Shown one piece after another: positions 53,313-64,000 of a stretch of DNA of 64,000 bases. The first letter of the stretch is position 1. Every line of letters begins with the position of its first letter. The stretch lies in assembly GCF_000407445.1 (NCBI RefSeq), contig NZ_ASWB01000002.1:310001-374000 (forward strand), written 5' to 3'. This stretch comes from Enterococcus moraviensis ATCC BAA-383. Lineage in GTDB: Bacteria; Bacillota; Bacilli; Lactobacillales; Enterococcaceae. A program made the position numbers and the translations under genes. The notes under the pieces were generated by a model. The model was not told the origin of the DNA and made no database searches. It worked only from the letters and a program-made list of their open reading frames with translations.

Positions 53313-55556
53313 ATGATGGCACAAGAAAACGCCTTGATCCAAGGTATGAACCCGAGACAAAAAGAAGCCGTTCTACATACAGAAGGGCCTTTATTAGTTA
53401 TGGCGGGAGCGGGCAGCGGAAAGACGAGAGTTTTAACTCACCGCATAGCCTATTTAATTGAAGAAAAAGATGTGAATCCGTGGAATATTTTAGCAATCAC
53501 ATTTACGAATAAAGCTGCGAAAGAAATGAGAGAGCGTGTTGGTAAACTATTAGAGGTAGGCGGAAACGATGTTTGGGTATCAACATTTCACTCAATGTGT
53601 GTGCGAATTTTACGTCGAGATGTTGACCATATCGGCTATAATCGTAATTTTACGATCATCGATACTTCTGAACAGCGAACGTTGATGAAGCGTATTCTAA
53701 ATGAGTTGAATATCGATGTGAAAAAATATGATCCTCGCTCAATTTTGGGGACGATCAGTAATGCAAAAAATGAGTTACAGACTCCTGAAAAAGTGGAAGA
53801 ATTACAAGGAACACCTTATGAAGAGGTCGTTGCAAAATGCTATAAAATGTATCAAAAAGAATTAAGAAATAACCAATGTATGGATTTTGATGATTTGATC
53901 ATGAATACGATACGTTTGTTTAATGAGCATCCAGATTCGTTGAATTATTATCAAAATAAATTTCATTATATTCATGTAGATGAGTATCAAGATACCAACC
54001 ATGCTCAGTATACATTAGTCAATATGTTGGCGGAACGTTTCAAAAACCTATGTGTTGTGGGAGATGCTGACCAAAGTATTTATGGGTGGCGTGGAGCAGA
54101 TATGCAGAATATCTTGGATTTTGAAAAAGATTATCCAAATGCGTCTGTTATCATGTTGGAACAAAATTATCGCTCAACGAAGAAAATTTTAGATGCAGCG
54201 AATAATGTAATCAAAAATAATCGCAATCGACGAGACAAACAGTTATGGACGGAAAACAACGATGGTGAAAAAATTGTTTATTACCGAGGCGATAATGAAC
54301 GCGATGAAACACAATTTATCGTAGGGCAAATTCAAAAAGAAATCAGGGAAAATGACCGTATCTATGGAGATTTCGCTGTCTTATATCGTACAAATGCTCA
54401 ATCACGGGTAATGGAAGAAATGTTACTAAAATCAAATATTCCATATACAATGGTTGGAGGGCACAAGTTCTACGATCGTAAAGAAATCAAAGATATCTTA
54501 GGCTATTTAAACATTATTTCAAATCCGATGGACTCACTTAGTTTTGAGCGTGTAGTGAACGAACCAAAAAGAGGTATTGGTAAAAGCTCAGTCGAGAAAT
54601 TAAGAAGCTTTTCTCAGATGCATGGCTGGTCGTTACTTGAAGCGTCTCAAAATGTAGATTTGGCTAATATCTCTGGAAAAGCTGGAAAAGAATTAGGCAG
54701 TTTTGGCATGATGATTCAAGATTTAACACAGATGATTCCGTATTTAACCATTACTGAATTAGTAAAAGAAGTACTTGAGCGCAGTGGTTATCGTGAAGAA
54801 TTAGTGAGACAAAACAATTTAGAATCCCAAGCACGTCTAGAAAATTTAGATGAATTTTTAACGGTTACTCAAGAATTTGATAAACGTTATGAACGTCAAG
54901 ACGAAGAGGAAGCCGATGCACCAGAGGAAAAACTAGCTGTATTTTTAAATGATTTAGCTCTTGTTTCAGATCTAGATAATTTAGAAGAAGGTACGACCCA
55001 AGTAACATTGATGACACTCCATGCAGCAAAAGGACTGGAGTTTCCTGTTGTCTTTTTAATTGGACTAGAAGAAGGGGTTTTCCCGTTGTCTCGTGCAATG
55101 TTAGAAGAAAGTGAATTAGAAGAAGAAAGACGTTTGGCGTATGTTGGTATTACACGCGCGGAAGAAACGTTATTTATTACCAATGCCTTCTCTAGAACCT
55201 TATATGGAAAAACACAATATAATCGACCAAGTCGTTTTTTAGATGAAATCGATGAAGAACTTTTAGATTTACAAGGATCGATTGCCGCACCAAAAGCACC
55301 CTCAAGAACGTTTGAACCTAAAGTCCTTAAGCCTGCTTATTCACAGCCAACCAAGCAGCCTGTAACAGATAAAGTTGCGAGTGGTGGAGAATCAGTGGCA
55401 TGGCAAGCTGGAGATAAAGTTAAACATAAAGCCTGGGGAACAGGGACTGTTGTTCGAGTTGGCGGTACTGCCAAAGATTTAGAACTAGATGTTGCGTTCC
55501 CGGAAAAAGGAATCAAACGCTTATTAGCAGCATTTGCTCCGATTGAGAAAATTTAA
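53313..55556 (+). CDS. pcrA: ATP-dependent DNA helicase PcrA (UvrD/Rep family)
   Basis: 747 aa superfamily 1 3'-5' helicase for repair and rolling-circle replication. Walker [16 protein letters not shown], Walker B/motif [14 protein letters not shown], motif [17 protein letters not shown], motif IV QNYRS and motif [13 protein letters not shown]-terminal tudor-like tail ([18 protein letters not shown]). Start at MMAQENAL (53313 or 53316) chosen by GAGAGGA upstream and the promoter at 53273. ligA lies downstream after a 230-nt gap. Confidence 0.96.
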   Translation: MMAQENALIQGMNPRQKEAVLHTEGPLLVMAGAGSGKTRVLTHRIAYLIEEKDVNPWNILAITFTNKAAKEMRERVGKLLEVGGNDVWVSTFHSMCVRILRRDVDHIGYNRNFTIIDTSEQRTLMKRILNELNIDVKKYDPRSILGTISNAKNELQTPEKVEELQGTPYEEVVAKCYKMYQKELRNNQCMDFDDLIMNTIRLFNEHPDSLNYYQNKFHYIHVDEYQDTNHAQYTLVNMLAERFKNLCVVGDADQSIYGWRGADMQNILDFEKDYPNASVIMLEQNYRSTKKILDAANNVIKNNRNRRDKQLWTENNDGEKIVYYRGDNERDETQFIVGQIQKEIRENDRIYGDFAVLYRTNAQSRVMEEMLLKSNIPYTMVGGHKFYDRKEIKDILGYLNIISNPMDSLSFERVVNEPKRGIGKSSVEKLRSFSQMHGWSLLEASQNVDLANISGKAGKELGSFGMMIQDLTQMIPYLTITELVKEVLERSGYREELVRQNNLESQARLENLDEFLTVTQEFDKRYERQDEEEADAPEEKLAVFLNDLALVSDLDNLEEGTTQVTLMTLHAAKGLEFPVVFLIGLEEGVFPLSRAMLEESELEEERRLAYVGITRAEETLFITNAFSRTLYGKTQYNRPSRFLDEIDEELLDLQGSIAAPKAPSRTFEPKVLKPAYSQPTKQPVTDKVASGGESVAWQAGDKVKHKAWGTGTVVRVGGTAKDLELDVAFPEKGIKRLLAAFAPIEKI

Positions 55557-55664
55557 ATGTGGAACAGCCTCTTTCAGCTTTTGAGAGGAATCACTACTTG
55601 TAGCAATAAGAGGAATAAACTTCAAGGTTGAACGAGCTTGCTACATGTTTTAATTTTCTAGCGA

Positions 55665-55680
55665 CACAAACTATTTTTAT
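55665..55680. repeat. dispersed short repeat in pcrA-ligA gap
   Basis: CACAAACTATTTTTAT is identical to 24840-24855 in the hydrolase/allC gap. Both lie in non-coding DNA and both follow a short GC-containing tract. It may be the relic of a shared extragenic element. Confidence 0.45.
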
Positions 55681-55726
55681 GAAACTAGTTAAATTAGCAG
55701 TGGAACAAAGCACGTTTCAAGGCTAA

Positions 55727-57832
<2,106 letters not shown>

Positions 57833-58029
57833 TATGAAAGCAAAACAAATCGAATTTTCAGCGTTATTTTTACATTTTCAGGCTATTTCTTTGATCTCGT
57901 TCAAAAATTCTAAGAATTTTATGATAGAATAAGAAAAAAGCTGTTTTTTAGCGCGAAATATCGTGTAACAGTATAAAAATGAACTAGTGAACTCAGAATA
58001 GAGTTTTTCTAAAGGAAAGAAGGGTACCC

Positions 58030-58335
58030 ATGGCAATTAGTGAAGAACAAGCAAAACATGTGGCCAAGTTATCAAAACTGTCTTTTTCAAGTGATGAATT
58101 AAAAGACTTTACCGATCAATTAGGCAAAATCATCGACATGGTAGAATTATTAGAAGAAGTAGATACAGAGGGCGTTCCGTTTACCTCTAATGTTGCACGA
58201 TCAATCAATGTGATGAGAGAAGACGTGGCAACACCAGGAATGGATCGTAAAGAATTAATGAAAAACGTACCTGAATCAGAACATGGCTATATCAAAGTGC
58301 CAGCAATTATTGATAATGGGGAGGCTGGTGCATAA
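58030..58335 (+). CDS. gatC: Asp/Glu-tRNA amidotransferase subunit C
   Basis: 101 aa. Stabilises the GatAB complex that converts Glu-tRNA-Gln (and Asp-tRNA-Asn) to the amidated form. Family features LAKLSF-like helix ([30 protein letters not shown]) and the C-terminal [20 protein letters not shown] ribosome region. Overlaps gatA by one base. Confidence 0.95.
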   Translation: MAISEEQAKHVAKLSKLSFSSDELKDFTDQLGKIIDMVELLEEVDTEGVPFTSNVARSINVMREDVATPGMDRKELMKNVPESEHGYIKVPAIIDNGEAGA

Positions 58336-59804
58336 TGGAGAAATTATATGATAAGTCATTAACAGAGTTGCATGATTTACTTGTTTCAAAAGAAATCACT
58401 GCAACAGATTTAACACATGCTACGTTAAATCGTATCCATGAGACAGAAAAAGACGTGGATTCGTTTATTACGATCAGCGATGAAAAAGCTTTAGAGTTAG
58501 CAAAAGCAATCGACCTAAAAGGCATCACTGAATCAAATCCTTTAGCGGGTATCCCGATTGGAATCAAAGACAATATCGTAACCAAAGACATTTTAACAAC
58601 AGCAGCATCAAAAATGCTGCACAACTTTAATCCTATATATGATGCAACAGTGATGGATAAAGTCTATCAATCAGATATGATCCCTGTTGGTAAATTGAAC
58701 ATGGATGAATTTGCGATGGGCGGAAGTACTGAAACATCATACTTTAAGAAAACGAAAAACGCTTGGGATCATTCAAAAGTTCCTGGTGGTTCTTCTGGTG
58801 GTTCGGCAGCGGCTGTTGCAGCTGGTCAAATCCCCGTTTCTTTAGGAACAGATACAGGTGGTAGTATCCGCCAACCCGCATCATTTAACGGAATCGTGGG
58901 AATGAAACCGACTTACGGACGTGTTTCACGTTTTGGTTTGATCGCATTTTCTTCAAGTTTAGATCAAATTGGTCCATTGACAAGAAATGTTAAAGATAAT
59001 GCTTTGGCGCTAAATGCCATTAGTGGGTTTGATGAAAAAGACGGCACATCAGCCGGTGCTTCAGTTCCTGATTTTACTGCTGGTTTAACAGGTGATATCA
59101 AAGGAATGAAAGTAGCGTTACCAAAAGAATATCTTGGTGAAGGTGTGGATGCTGGTGTCCGTGAAGCGGTTCTAAAAGCATCTGAAACATTTAAAGCCTT
59201 AGGTGCAACCGTAGAAGAAGTGAGTCTACCTCATTCTAAATATGGTGTTGCAGTGTATTATATCATCGCTTCATCAGAAGCAAGTTCAAACTTACAACGT
59301 TTCGATGGTATTCGCTATGGTTACCGTTCAGAAAACGTAAAAAATCTTGAAGATGTCTATGTGAATTCGCGATCTGAAGGATTCGGTATCGAAGTAAAAC
59401 GTCGTATCATGTTAGGGACTTTCTCTTTAAGTGCTGGCTATTACGATGCCTACTTCAAAAAAGCTGGACAAGTTAGAACCTTGATCAAACAAGATTTTGA
59501 TAATGTATTTGAAAAATACGATATCATCATTGGTCCTGCTTCACCGACTGTAGCATTTGGTTTAGGGGAAAATATCAATGATCCAATTACCATGTACATG
59601 AATGACTTATTGACGATTCCAGTTAACTTAGCCGGCTTACCAGGTATGTCAATACCAGCAGGATTTTCAGAAGGCTTGCCAGTTGGGTTACAAATCATCG
59701 GAAAACCATTCGATGAAAGTACGATGTATAAAGCAGCGTATGCATTTGAACAAGCAACTGATTTCCATACGAAAAAACCTGTGATCTTAGGGGGGAATGA
59801 CTAA
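58335..59804 (+). CDS. gatA: Asp/Glu-tRNA amidotransferase subunit A
   Basis: 489 aa amidase-signature enzyme that frees ammonia from glutamine. The Ser-cisSer-Lys triad is visible: Lys in IGIKDNI, cis-Ser in [15 protein letters not shown] and the nucleophilic Ser in [15 protein letters not shown]. Overlaps gatC and gatB by single bases, so the three are translated together. Confidence 0.97.
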   Translation: MEKLYDKSLTELHDLLVSKEITATDLTHATLNRIHETEKDVDSFITISDEKALELAKAIDLKGITESNPLAGIPIGIKDNIVTKDILTTAASKMLHNFNPIYDATVMDKVYQSDMIPVGKLNMDEFAMGGSTETSYFKKTKNAWDHSKVPGGSSGGSAAAVAAGQIPVSLGTDTGGSIRQPASFNGIVGMKPTYGRVSRFGLIAFSSSLDQIGPLTRNVKDNALALNAISGFDEKDGTSAGASVPDFTAGLTGDIKGMKVALPKEYLGEGVDAGVREAVLKASETFKALGATVEEVSLPHSKYGVAVYYIIASSEASSNLQRFDGIRYGYRSENVKNLEDVYVNSRSEGFGIEVKRRIMLGTFSLSAGYYDAYFKKAGQVRTLIKQDFDNVFEKYDIIIGPASPTVAFGLGENINDPITMYMNDLLTIPVNLAGLPGMSIPAGFSEGLPVGLQIIGKPFDESTMYKAAYAFEQATDFHTKKPVILGGND

Positions 59805-61234
59805 TGAATTTTGAAACTGTCATCGGACTTGAGGTCCACGTAGAATTAAAGACAAATTCTAAAATCTTTTCACCTGCGCCTGCTCATTTTGGTGCAGAAC
59901 CAAACAGCAATACAAATGTGATCGACTGGGGTTACCCAGGCGTATTACCTGTTATGAATAAACAAGCACTTGAGTTTGGGATGAAAGCAGCGCTTGCGTT
60001 AAATTGTGAGATTTCAAAAGACACTCATTTTGACCGTAAAAACTATTTCTACCCAGATAATCCCAAAGCATACCAAATTTCTCAATTCGATCAACCAATC
60101 GGTCATGATGGTTGGATCGACATCGAAGTGGAAGGCAAAACAAAACGTATTCGTATTGAACGTGTCCATTTAGAAGAAGATGCTGGTAAAAATATTCACG
60201 GTGACGGCGGTTATTCTTATGTTGATTTAAACCGTCAAGGGACACCACTGATCGAAATCGTTTCAGAAGCTGACATGCGTTCACCGGAAGAAGCTTATGC
60301 GTATTTAGAAGCTATCCGTTCAATTATTCTATTTACAGGCGTTTCCGATGTAAAAATGGAAGAAGGGTCAATGCGTTGTGATGCGAACATTTCTTTACGT
60401 CCATATGGCCAAGAAGAATTCGGTACAAAAGCAGAACTTAAAAACCTAAACTCAATGAGTTTCGTTAAAAAAGGTCTTGCTTTTGAAGAAAAACGCCAAG
60501 CAAAAGTGTTACTATCTGGAGGAGAAATCCAACAAGAAACACGTCGCTTCGATGAAACAACCAATAAAACATTGTTGATGCGTGTTAAAGAAGGATCAAG
60601 TGACTATCGTTACTTCCCAGAGCCAGATGTTCCTCGCTTTGCGATCGATGATGAATGGATTGAACAGGTTCGCCATAGTTTACCTGAAATGCCAGCCTCA
60701 CGTCGTGCTCGTTACATCAAAGAATTAGGCTTACCAGAATACGATGCAATGGTTCTGACACTGACAAAAGAAATGTCTGATTTCTTTGAGGCAGCATTAA
60801 CGGAAGGTGCAGATGCGAAACAAGTATCTAACTGGTTGATGGGTGAAGTTTCAGCATATTTGAATAGTGAAAAAATCGAATTACCAGATACAAAATTAAC
60901 ACCTGCAAACTTAGCTGGGATGATTACGTTGATTGAAGACGGAACAATCAGTTCTAAAATCGCTAAAAAAGTCTTTAAAGAGTTGATCGAAAATGGTGGA
61001 GATGCGAAAGAAGTCGTTGAAGCAAAAGGTTTAGTTCAATTATCAGATCCTTCACAATTACTACCGATCATCAATGAAGTATTGGATAACAACCAACAAT
61101 CTGTAGATGATTTCAAAAATGGTAAGGACCGTGCAGTTGGCTTCTTGGTGGGTCAAATCATGAAAGCGACTAAAGGACAAGCAAACCCAGGTGTTGTGAA
61201 TAAATTATTACAAGAAGAATTGGCAAAACGCTAG
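59804..61234 (+). CDS. gatB: Asp/Glu-tRNA amidotransferase subunit B
   Basis: 476 aa. Binds and activates the misacylated tRNA. N-terminal cradle with [44 protein letters not shown] and MRCDANIS; C-terminal YqeY-like helical tail. The GGAGGGAA-like sequence before ATG 59804 is GGGGGG-rich. Last of gatCAB, 10-16 nt before dagK. Confidence 0.97.
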   Translation: MNFETVIGLEVHVELKTNSKIFSPAPAHFGAEPNSNTNVIDWGYPGVLPVMNKQALEFGMKAALALNCEISKDTHFDRKNYFYPDNPKAYQISQFDQPIGHDGWIDIEVEGKTKRIRIERVHLEEDAGKNIHGDGGYSYVDLNRQGTPLIEIVSEADMRSPEEAYAYLEAIRSIILFTGVSDVKMEEGSMRCDANISLRPYGQEEFGTKAELKNLNSMSFVKKGLAFEEKRQAKVLLSGGEIQQETRRFDETTNKTLLMRVKEGSSDYRYFPEPDVPRFAIDDEWIEQVRHSLPEMPASRRARYIKELGLPEYDAMVLTLTKEMSDFFEAALTEGADAKQVSNWLMGEVSAYLNSEKIELPDTKLTPANLAGMITLIEDGTISSKIAKKVFKELIENGGDAKEVVEAKGLVQLSDPSQLLPIINEVLDNNQQSVDDFKNGKDRAVGFLVGQIMKATKGQANPGVVNKLLQEELAKR

Positions 61235-61250
61235 AAAGCGGCAGATGATT

Positions 61251-62309
61251 ATGAAAAAAGCAAGAGTGATTTATAATCCAACTTCAGGTAAAGAGCTAGT
61301 AAAAAAAAATCTAGCTGACATTCTTTCCATAGTGGAAGAATGCGGATATGAAGCTAGTGCTTTTGCTACAACTCCAGATGAAAATTCCGCTAAGAATGAA
61401 GCACGTCGTGTTGCAGAATTAGGGTTTGACCTAATTGTTGCAGCAGGCGGAGACGGAACGATCAATGAAGTCGTAAATGGTATTGCTCCGTTAGAAAAAC
61501 GACCGTCTATGGCGATCATTCCTGCTGGAACAACCAATGACTACGCAAGAGCATTAAAAATTCCGAGAGATAATATTGTAAAAGCAGCAGAAGTTATCAA
61601 AAAAAATCAAACAGTCAAAATGGATATCGGAAAAGCAAAAGATAGTTATTTTATCAATATTGCAGCTGGTGGACATTTAACTGAATTAACGTATGAAGTT
61701 CCCTCAGAGTTAAAAAGTATTTTTGGTTATTTAGCTTATTTAGCCAAAGGGGCAGAAATGTTGCCTCGTGTAAAACCAATCAAGATGCGTATGGAATATG
61801 ATGAGGGTGTATATGAAGGCAATGCATCTATGTTTTTCTTAGGATTGACGAATTCAGTCGGAGGCTTTGAAAAAATCGCACCGGATGCAAAACTTGATGA
61901 TGGGAAATTTTCACTCATCATTGTAAAAACTGCAAATGTATTCGAGATTCTACATCTAGCAGCATTAATGCTCAATGGTGGGAAACATATAGAAGACAAT
62001 CGCTTGATTTATACTAAGACCAGTCGTTTATATGCTGAAACGCTTGAACCAAATAGTAGTATGATGATTAATTTGGATGGTGAGTATGGTGGAGACGCAC
62101 CAATGGAATTCACGAACTTACATCAACATATCGAAATGTTTGCCAATGCGGATGCAATTCCATCAAATGCGATTATGGGCTCAGTTCTAGAAGATTATGA
62201 TGACGATTCGGAGAACGAAGACGAATATCTTGAAACGAGTAAAGAATTTGTAAAAGAAGTCGAACGTTTAACGGAAGAAGACATTGATAATAACGGAAAA
62301 ATTGGTTAA
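61251..62309 (+). CDS. dagK: diacylglycerol kinase (DagK/DgkB type)
   Basis: 352 aa. Phosphorylates diacylglycerol released by lipoteichoic-acid synthesis. NTP-binding GGDGTINEVVNGI, RVIYNPTSGKE start and the IPAGTTNDYARAL motif. The long acidic C-terminal tail (EDYDDDSENEDEY) is unlike the compact family core. ATG 61251 or 61245. Follows gatB closely, as in other Firmicutes, and ends at a strong terminator. Confidence 0.93.
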   Translation: MKKARVIYNPTSGKELVKKNLADILSIVEECGYEASAFATTPDENSAKNEARRVAELGFDLIVAAGGDGTINEVVNGIAPLEKRPSMAIIPAGTTNDYARALKIPRDNIVKAAEVIKKNQTVKMDIGKAKDSYFINIAAGGHLTELTYEVPSELKSIFGYLAYLAKGAEMLPRVKPIKMRMEYDEGVYEGNASMFFLGLTNSVGGFEKIAPDAKLDDGKFSLIIVKTANVFEILHLAALMLNGGKHIEDNRLIYTKTSRLYAETLEPNSSMMINLDGEYGGDAPMEFTNLHQHIEMFANADAIPSNAIMGSVLEDYDDDSENEDEYLETSKEFVKEVERLTEEDIDNNGKIG

Positions 62310-62352
62310 TCTGTCACACTTAAAAAAGTAGCTAGCTTTGAGAAATAAGAAG

Positions 62353-62392
62353 AAAGGCACAAAAACGTTGAAAGAAGTTTTTGTGCCTTTTA
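62353..62392 (+). terminator. terminator of gatCAB-dagK
   Basis: AAAGGCACAAAAAC (62353-62366) pairs perfectly with GTTTTTGTGCCTTT (62377-62390) over a 10-nt loop. Confidence 0.9.
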
Positions 62393-62601
62393 GCTTATCT
62401 TGAAGCAGCTGCTTTTTAATGCCGTCAAAACAAATTTAGAGAACAAAACAAAACGAATCATTGGTTTTGTCGTGCACTCTTTTTTTGGTTAAGCTATTCC
62501 GTAACAATATGAAAAAACACTATATATGGATTGGTTAAAATTAGAAACACAATATATTGTATAAAAAATGTCTCATAATTGATAATTGAGAAGAATTCTC
62601 A

Positions 62602-62630
62602 TTGACTTGTGATCAAAACAGAGGTAAATT
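62602..62630 (+). promoter_or_regulatory. sigma-A promoter of the pnuC-like gene
   Basis: TTGACT (62602-62607), 17-nt spacer, TAAATT (62625-62630). Confidence 0.6.
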
Positions 62631-62690
62631 AAATAAGTCGTCATTTCTGCAGAAAATGATAAATAAGTGTAAGTGAAAGGTTTGTTTGAG

Positions 62691-63380
62691 ATGCGGTCAA
62701 ATTTTATTATAAACGATTTTAAAGGGTGGGAGAGAAAGAATTATCTTTTTTTATTCTTGATGATCATCGTACAAATAGTGGCGTTTTTCTTTAATCCATC
62801 AAGTTGTATTACTTTAATTGGTGGTTTATCTGGTATTATCTGTGTGAATTTAATTGCACAGGGGAAAGCCAGTAATTATATATTTGGATTTATAAGTGCG
62901 CTTATTATAGGGTATTTTGGGTTGAAAACGAGAGTATACGCTGAAGTTTTGCTTCAAACATTTTATATTGTGATGGACATTACAGGGTTGTATACTTGGT
63001 TAAAGGTTAGTGAAGATGGATCGGGTAGCGTAACGGATGTCAAGATATTGGCAGGAATTCAATGGCTTTACGCTGGATTAGTTTGGTTAGGAATTGGTGT
63101 TGTTGCCTATTATCTTTTGGGATTTGTTAATGATGCACAGCAAATGCTCGATGCAGTGACCTTTAGTGTGTCTGCAACAGGAATGTTATTGATGATCAAA
63201 AGATACCAATCGCAATTTGTTTTTTGGCTTTTAGGTAACTGTTTCTCACTAGTTTTATGGTTTAGGGCTGGAACCCACGCTGGTGGAGATTATGCATTGT
63301 TTGTTATGTATTGTATGTATACATTTAACTCGATTTATGGCATGATACATTGGTTGAAAATTAAAAAAAATAATAATTAA
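62691..63380 (+). CDS. pnuC: PnuC-family nicotinamide riboside (or related vitamin) transporter
   Basis: 229 aa with seven membrane segments. PnuC-type features: QTFYIVMDITGLYTWLK, the QSQFVFWLLGNCFSLVLW segment and a C-terminal YCMYTFNSIYGMIHWLK. Facilitated diffusion carriers of this family trap substrate by phosphorylation inside the cell. ATG 62691 preferred to GTG 62673 (GAAAGG 10 nt before). A kinase gene follows 15 nt later. PnuT or other vitamin specificity cannot be excluded. Confidence 0.82.
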   Translation: MRSNFIINDFKGWERKNYLFLFLMIIVQIVAFFFNPSSCITLIGGLSGIICVNLIAQGKASNYIFGFISALIIGYFGLKTRVYAEVLLQTFYIVMDITGLYTWLKVSEDGSGSVTDVKILAGIQWLYAGLVWLGIGVVAYYLLGFVNDAQQMLDAVTFSVSATGMLLMIKRYQSQFVFWLLGNCFSLVLWFRAGTHAGGDYALFVMYCMYTFNSIYGMIHWLKIKKNNN

Positions 63381-63395
63381 TAGGTAGGGAGTTCG

Positions 63396-64000
63396 ATGGC
63401 AGTGATCGTTTTAGCAGGTACAATTGGTGCAGGGAAATCAAGTTTAACAGAAATTATTTCAGAACATTTAGGGTCAGATGCGTTTTACGAATCCGTTGAG
63501 GATAATGAAGTATTGCCTTTATTTTATGCAGATCCTAAAAAATATGCCTTTCTTTTACAAATTTATTTTTTGAATAAACGATTTGATAGTATCAAACAGG
63601 CACTCTCCCATGAAAATAATGTATTAGATCGTTCTATATATGAAGATTCTTTATTATTTCATTTAAATGCTGATCTGGGTAGAGCTAACGCGACTGAAGT
63701 AAAAGTATATGATTCTTTATTAGAGAACATGTTACAAGAATTACCCTATGCAGCGCATAAAAAACGTCCGGATTTATTAGTTCACATTAAAATATCGTTT
63801 CCAAAGATGCTGGAACGAATTCAAAGACGTGGACGCGCTTATGAACAGATAGAGCAAGACCCATCATTATATGACTACTACAAAGAATTAAATAATCGTT
63901 ATGAAAAATGGTTTGAAGAATACAATGAGAGTCCGAAAATTCAAATAGATGGAGACGAATACGATTTTGTAGAGAGTGAAGAAGCAAAAAAACAAGTGAT
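63396..64000 (+). CDS. deoxynucleoside kinase family protein (3' end outside window)
   Basis: About 201 codons to the window end. Walker A GTIGAGKSS (8-16), the DRSIYED acid/Arg motif and the RIQRRGRAYEQ LID-like Arg motif are those of deoxyadenosine/deoxyguanosine-type kinases. Ribosome site AGGTAGGGA. It is 15 nt behind the pnuC-like gene, so it probably phosphorylates the substrate imported or a deoxynucleoside. Substrate unproven. Confidence 0.85.
   Translation, partial: MAVIVLAGTIGAGKSSLTEIISEHLGSDAFYESVEDNEVLPLFYADPKKYAFLLQIYFLNKRFDSIKQALSHENNVLDRSIYEDSLLFHLNADLGRANATEVKVYDSLLENMLQELPYAAHKKRPDLLVHIKISFPKMLERIQRRGRAYEQIEQDPSLYDYYKELNNRYEKWFEEYNESPKIQIDGDEYDFVESEEAKKQV

Larger units (their letters stand above)
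62310..62690. other. intergenic region before the pnuC-like gene
   Basis: 381 bases with the dagK terminator at left, a perfect 12-bp palindrome ACAATATATTGT (62549-62560), an inverted GAGAA-TTCTC element near 62588 and a promoter at 62602-62630. The palindromes are candidate operators; no gene seen. Confidence 0.5.

Overview
The window looks like a low-GC Gram-positive (Bacillota) chromosome, most likely an Enterococcus. Signs are the low GC content, strong AGGAGG-type ribosome sites, the ptsH-ptsI pair next to clpE with a CtsR-type operator, the pcrA-ligA-gatCAB-dagK gene order, mannose- and fructose-family PTS operons, a T-box leader and cre-like sites. No tRNA or rRNA gene, insertion sequence or prophage was recognised. 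The species cannot be read from the sequence alone.

Layout. 1-4.5 kb: clpE (minus strand, cut by the window edge), a small unknown gene, then ptsH-ptsI. 4.6-7.5 kb: a secreted DUF1002 protein and three small unknown membrane-associated proteins. 7.5-11.2 kb: a methionine T-box ahead of a four-gene methionine/SAM-recycling operon (MetE-like methyltransferase, luxS, metQ-like lipoprotein, mtnN). 11.3-18.8 kb: a LevR-type sigma-54 activator and a mannose-family PTS (EIIA, B, C, D) with two SIS-domain deglycase-like enzymes, matching the fructoselysine/glucoselysine (gfr) layout. A consensus -24/-12 promoter lies inside the terminator hairpin of the activator gene. 19-24.8 kb: a 1000-residue exported protein of unknown function, trigger factor and an alpha/beta hydrolase.

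25.3-43.8 kb is a complete allantoin-degradation island: allC, allE, two tandem allD, allF-allG-allH, allK, pucR (opposite strand), pucG, an MFS carrier, an NCS1 allantoin permease, allB and a second MFS carrier. Together they encode allantoin -> allantoate -> ureidoglycine -> ureidoglycolate -> oxalurate -> oxamate + carbamoyl phosphate -> ATP. No oxamate-consuming enzyme is visible, so one MFS carrier may export oxamate (inference). Three cre-like sites lie ahead of allC, the first MFS gene and the permease gene. A 446-residue protein of unknown family follows the island.

45-51.6 kb: an SDR-family protein whose catalytic lysine is replaced, the fruR-fruK-fruA operon and a cytoplasmic GH13 alpha-amylase. 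51.9-53.05 kb: a type I-C-like CRISPR array (18 repeats, 17 spacers) with no cas gene in the window. Two spacers share an identical 20-nt core, and the last repeat is truncated into a terminator-like hairpin plus T-run. 53.2-64 kb: pcrA, ligA, gatCAB, dagK, a PnuC-type transporter and a deoxynucleoside kinase cut by the window end.

Most of the window is well-known metabolism and housekeeping. The parts least explained by known families are the isolated CRISPR array and its leader, the sigma-54 promoter/terminator overlap, the catalytically altered SDR, and the 446- and 1000-residue proteins.
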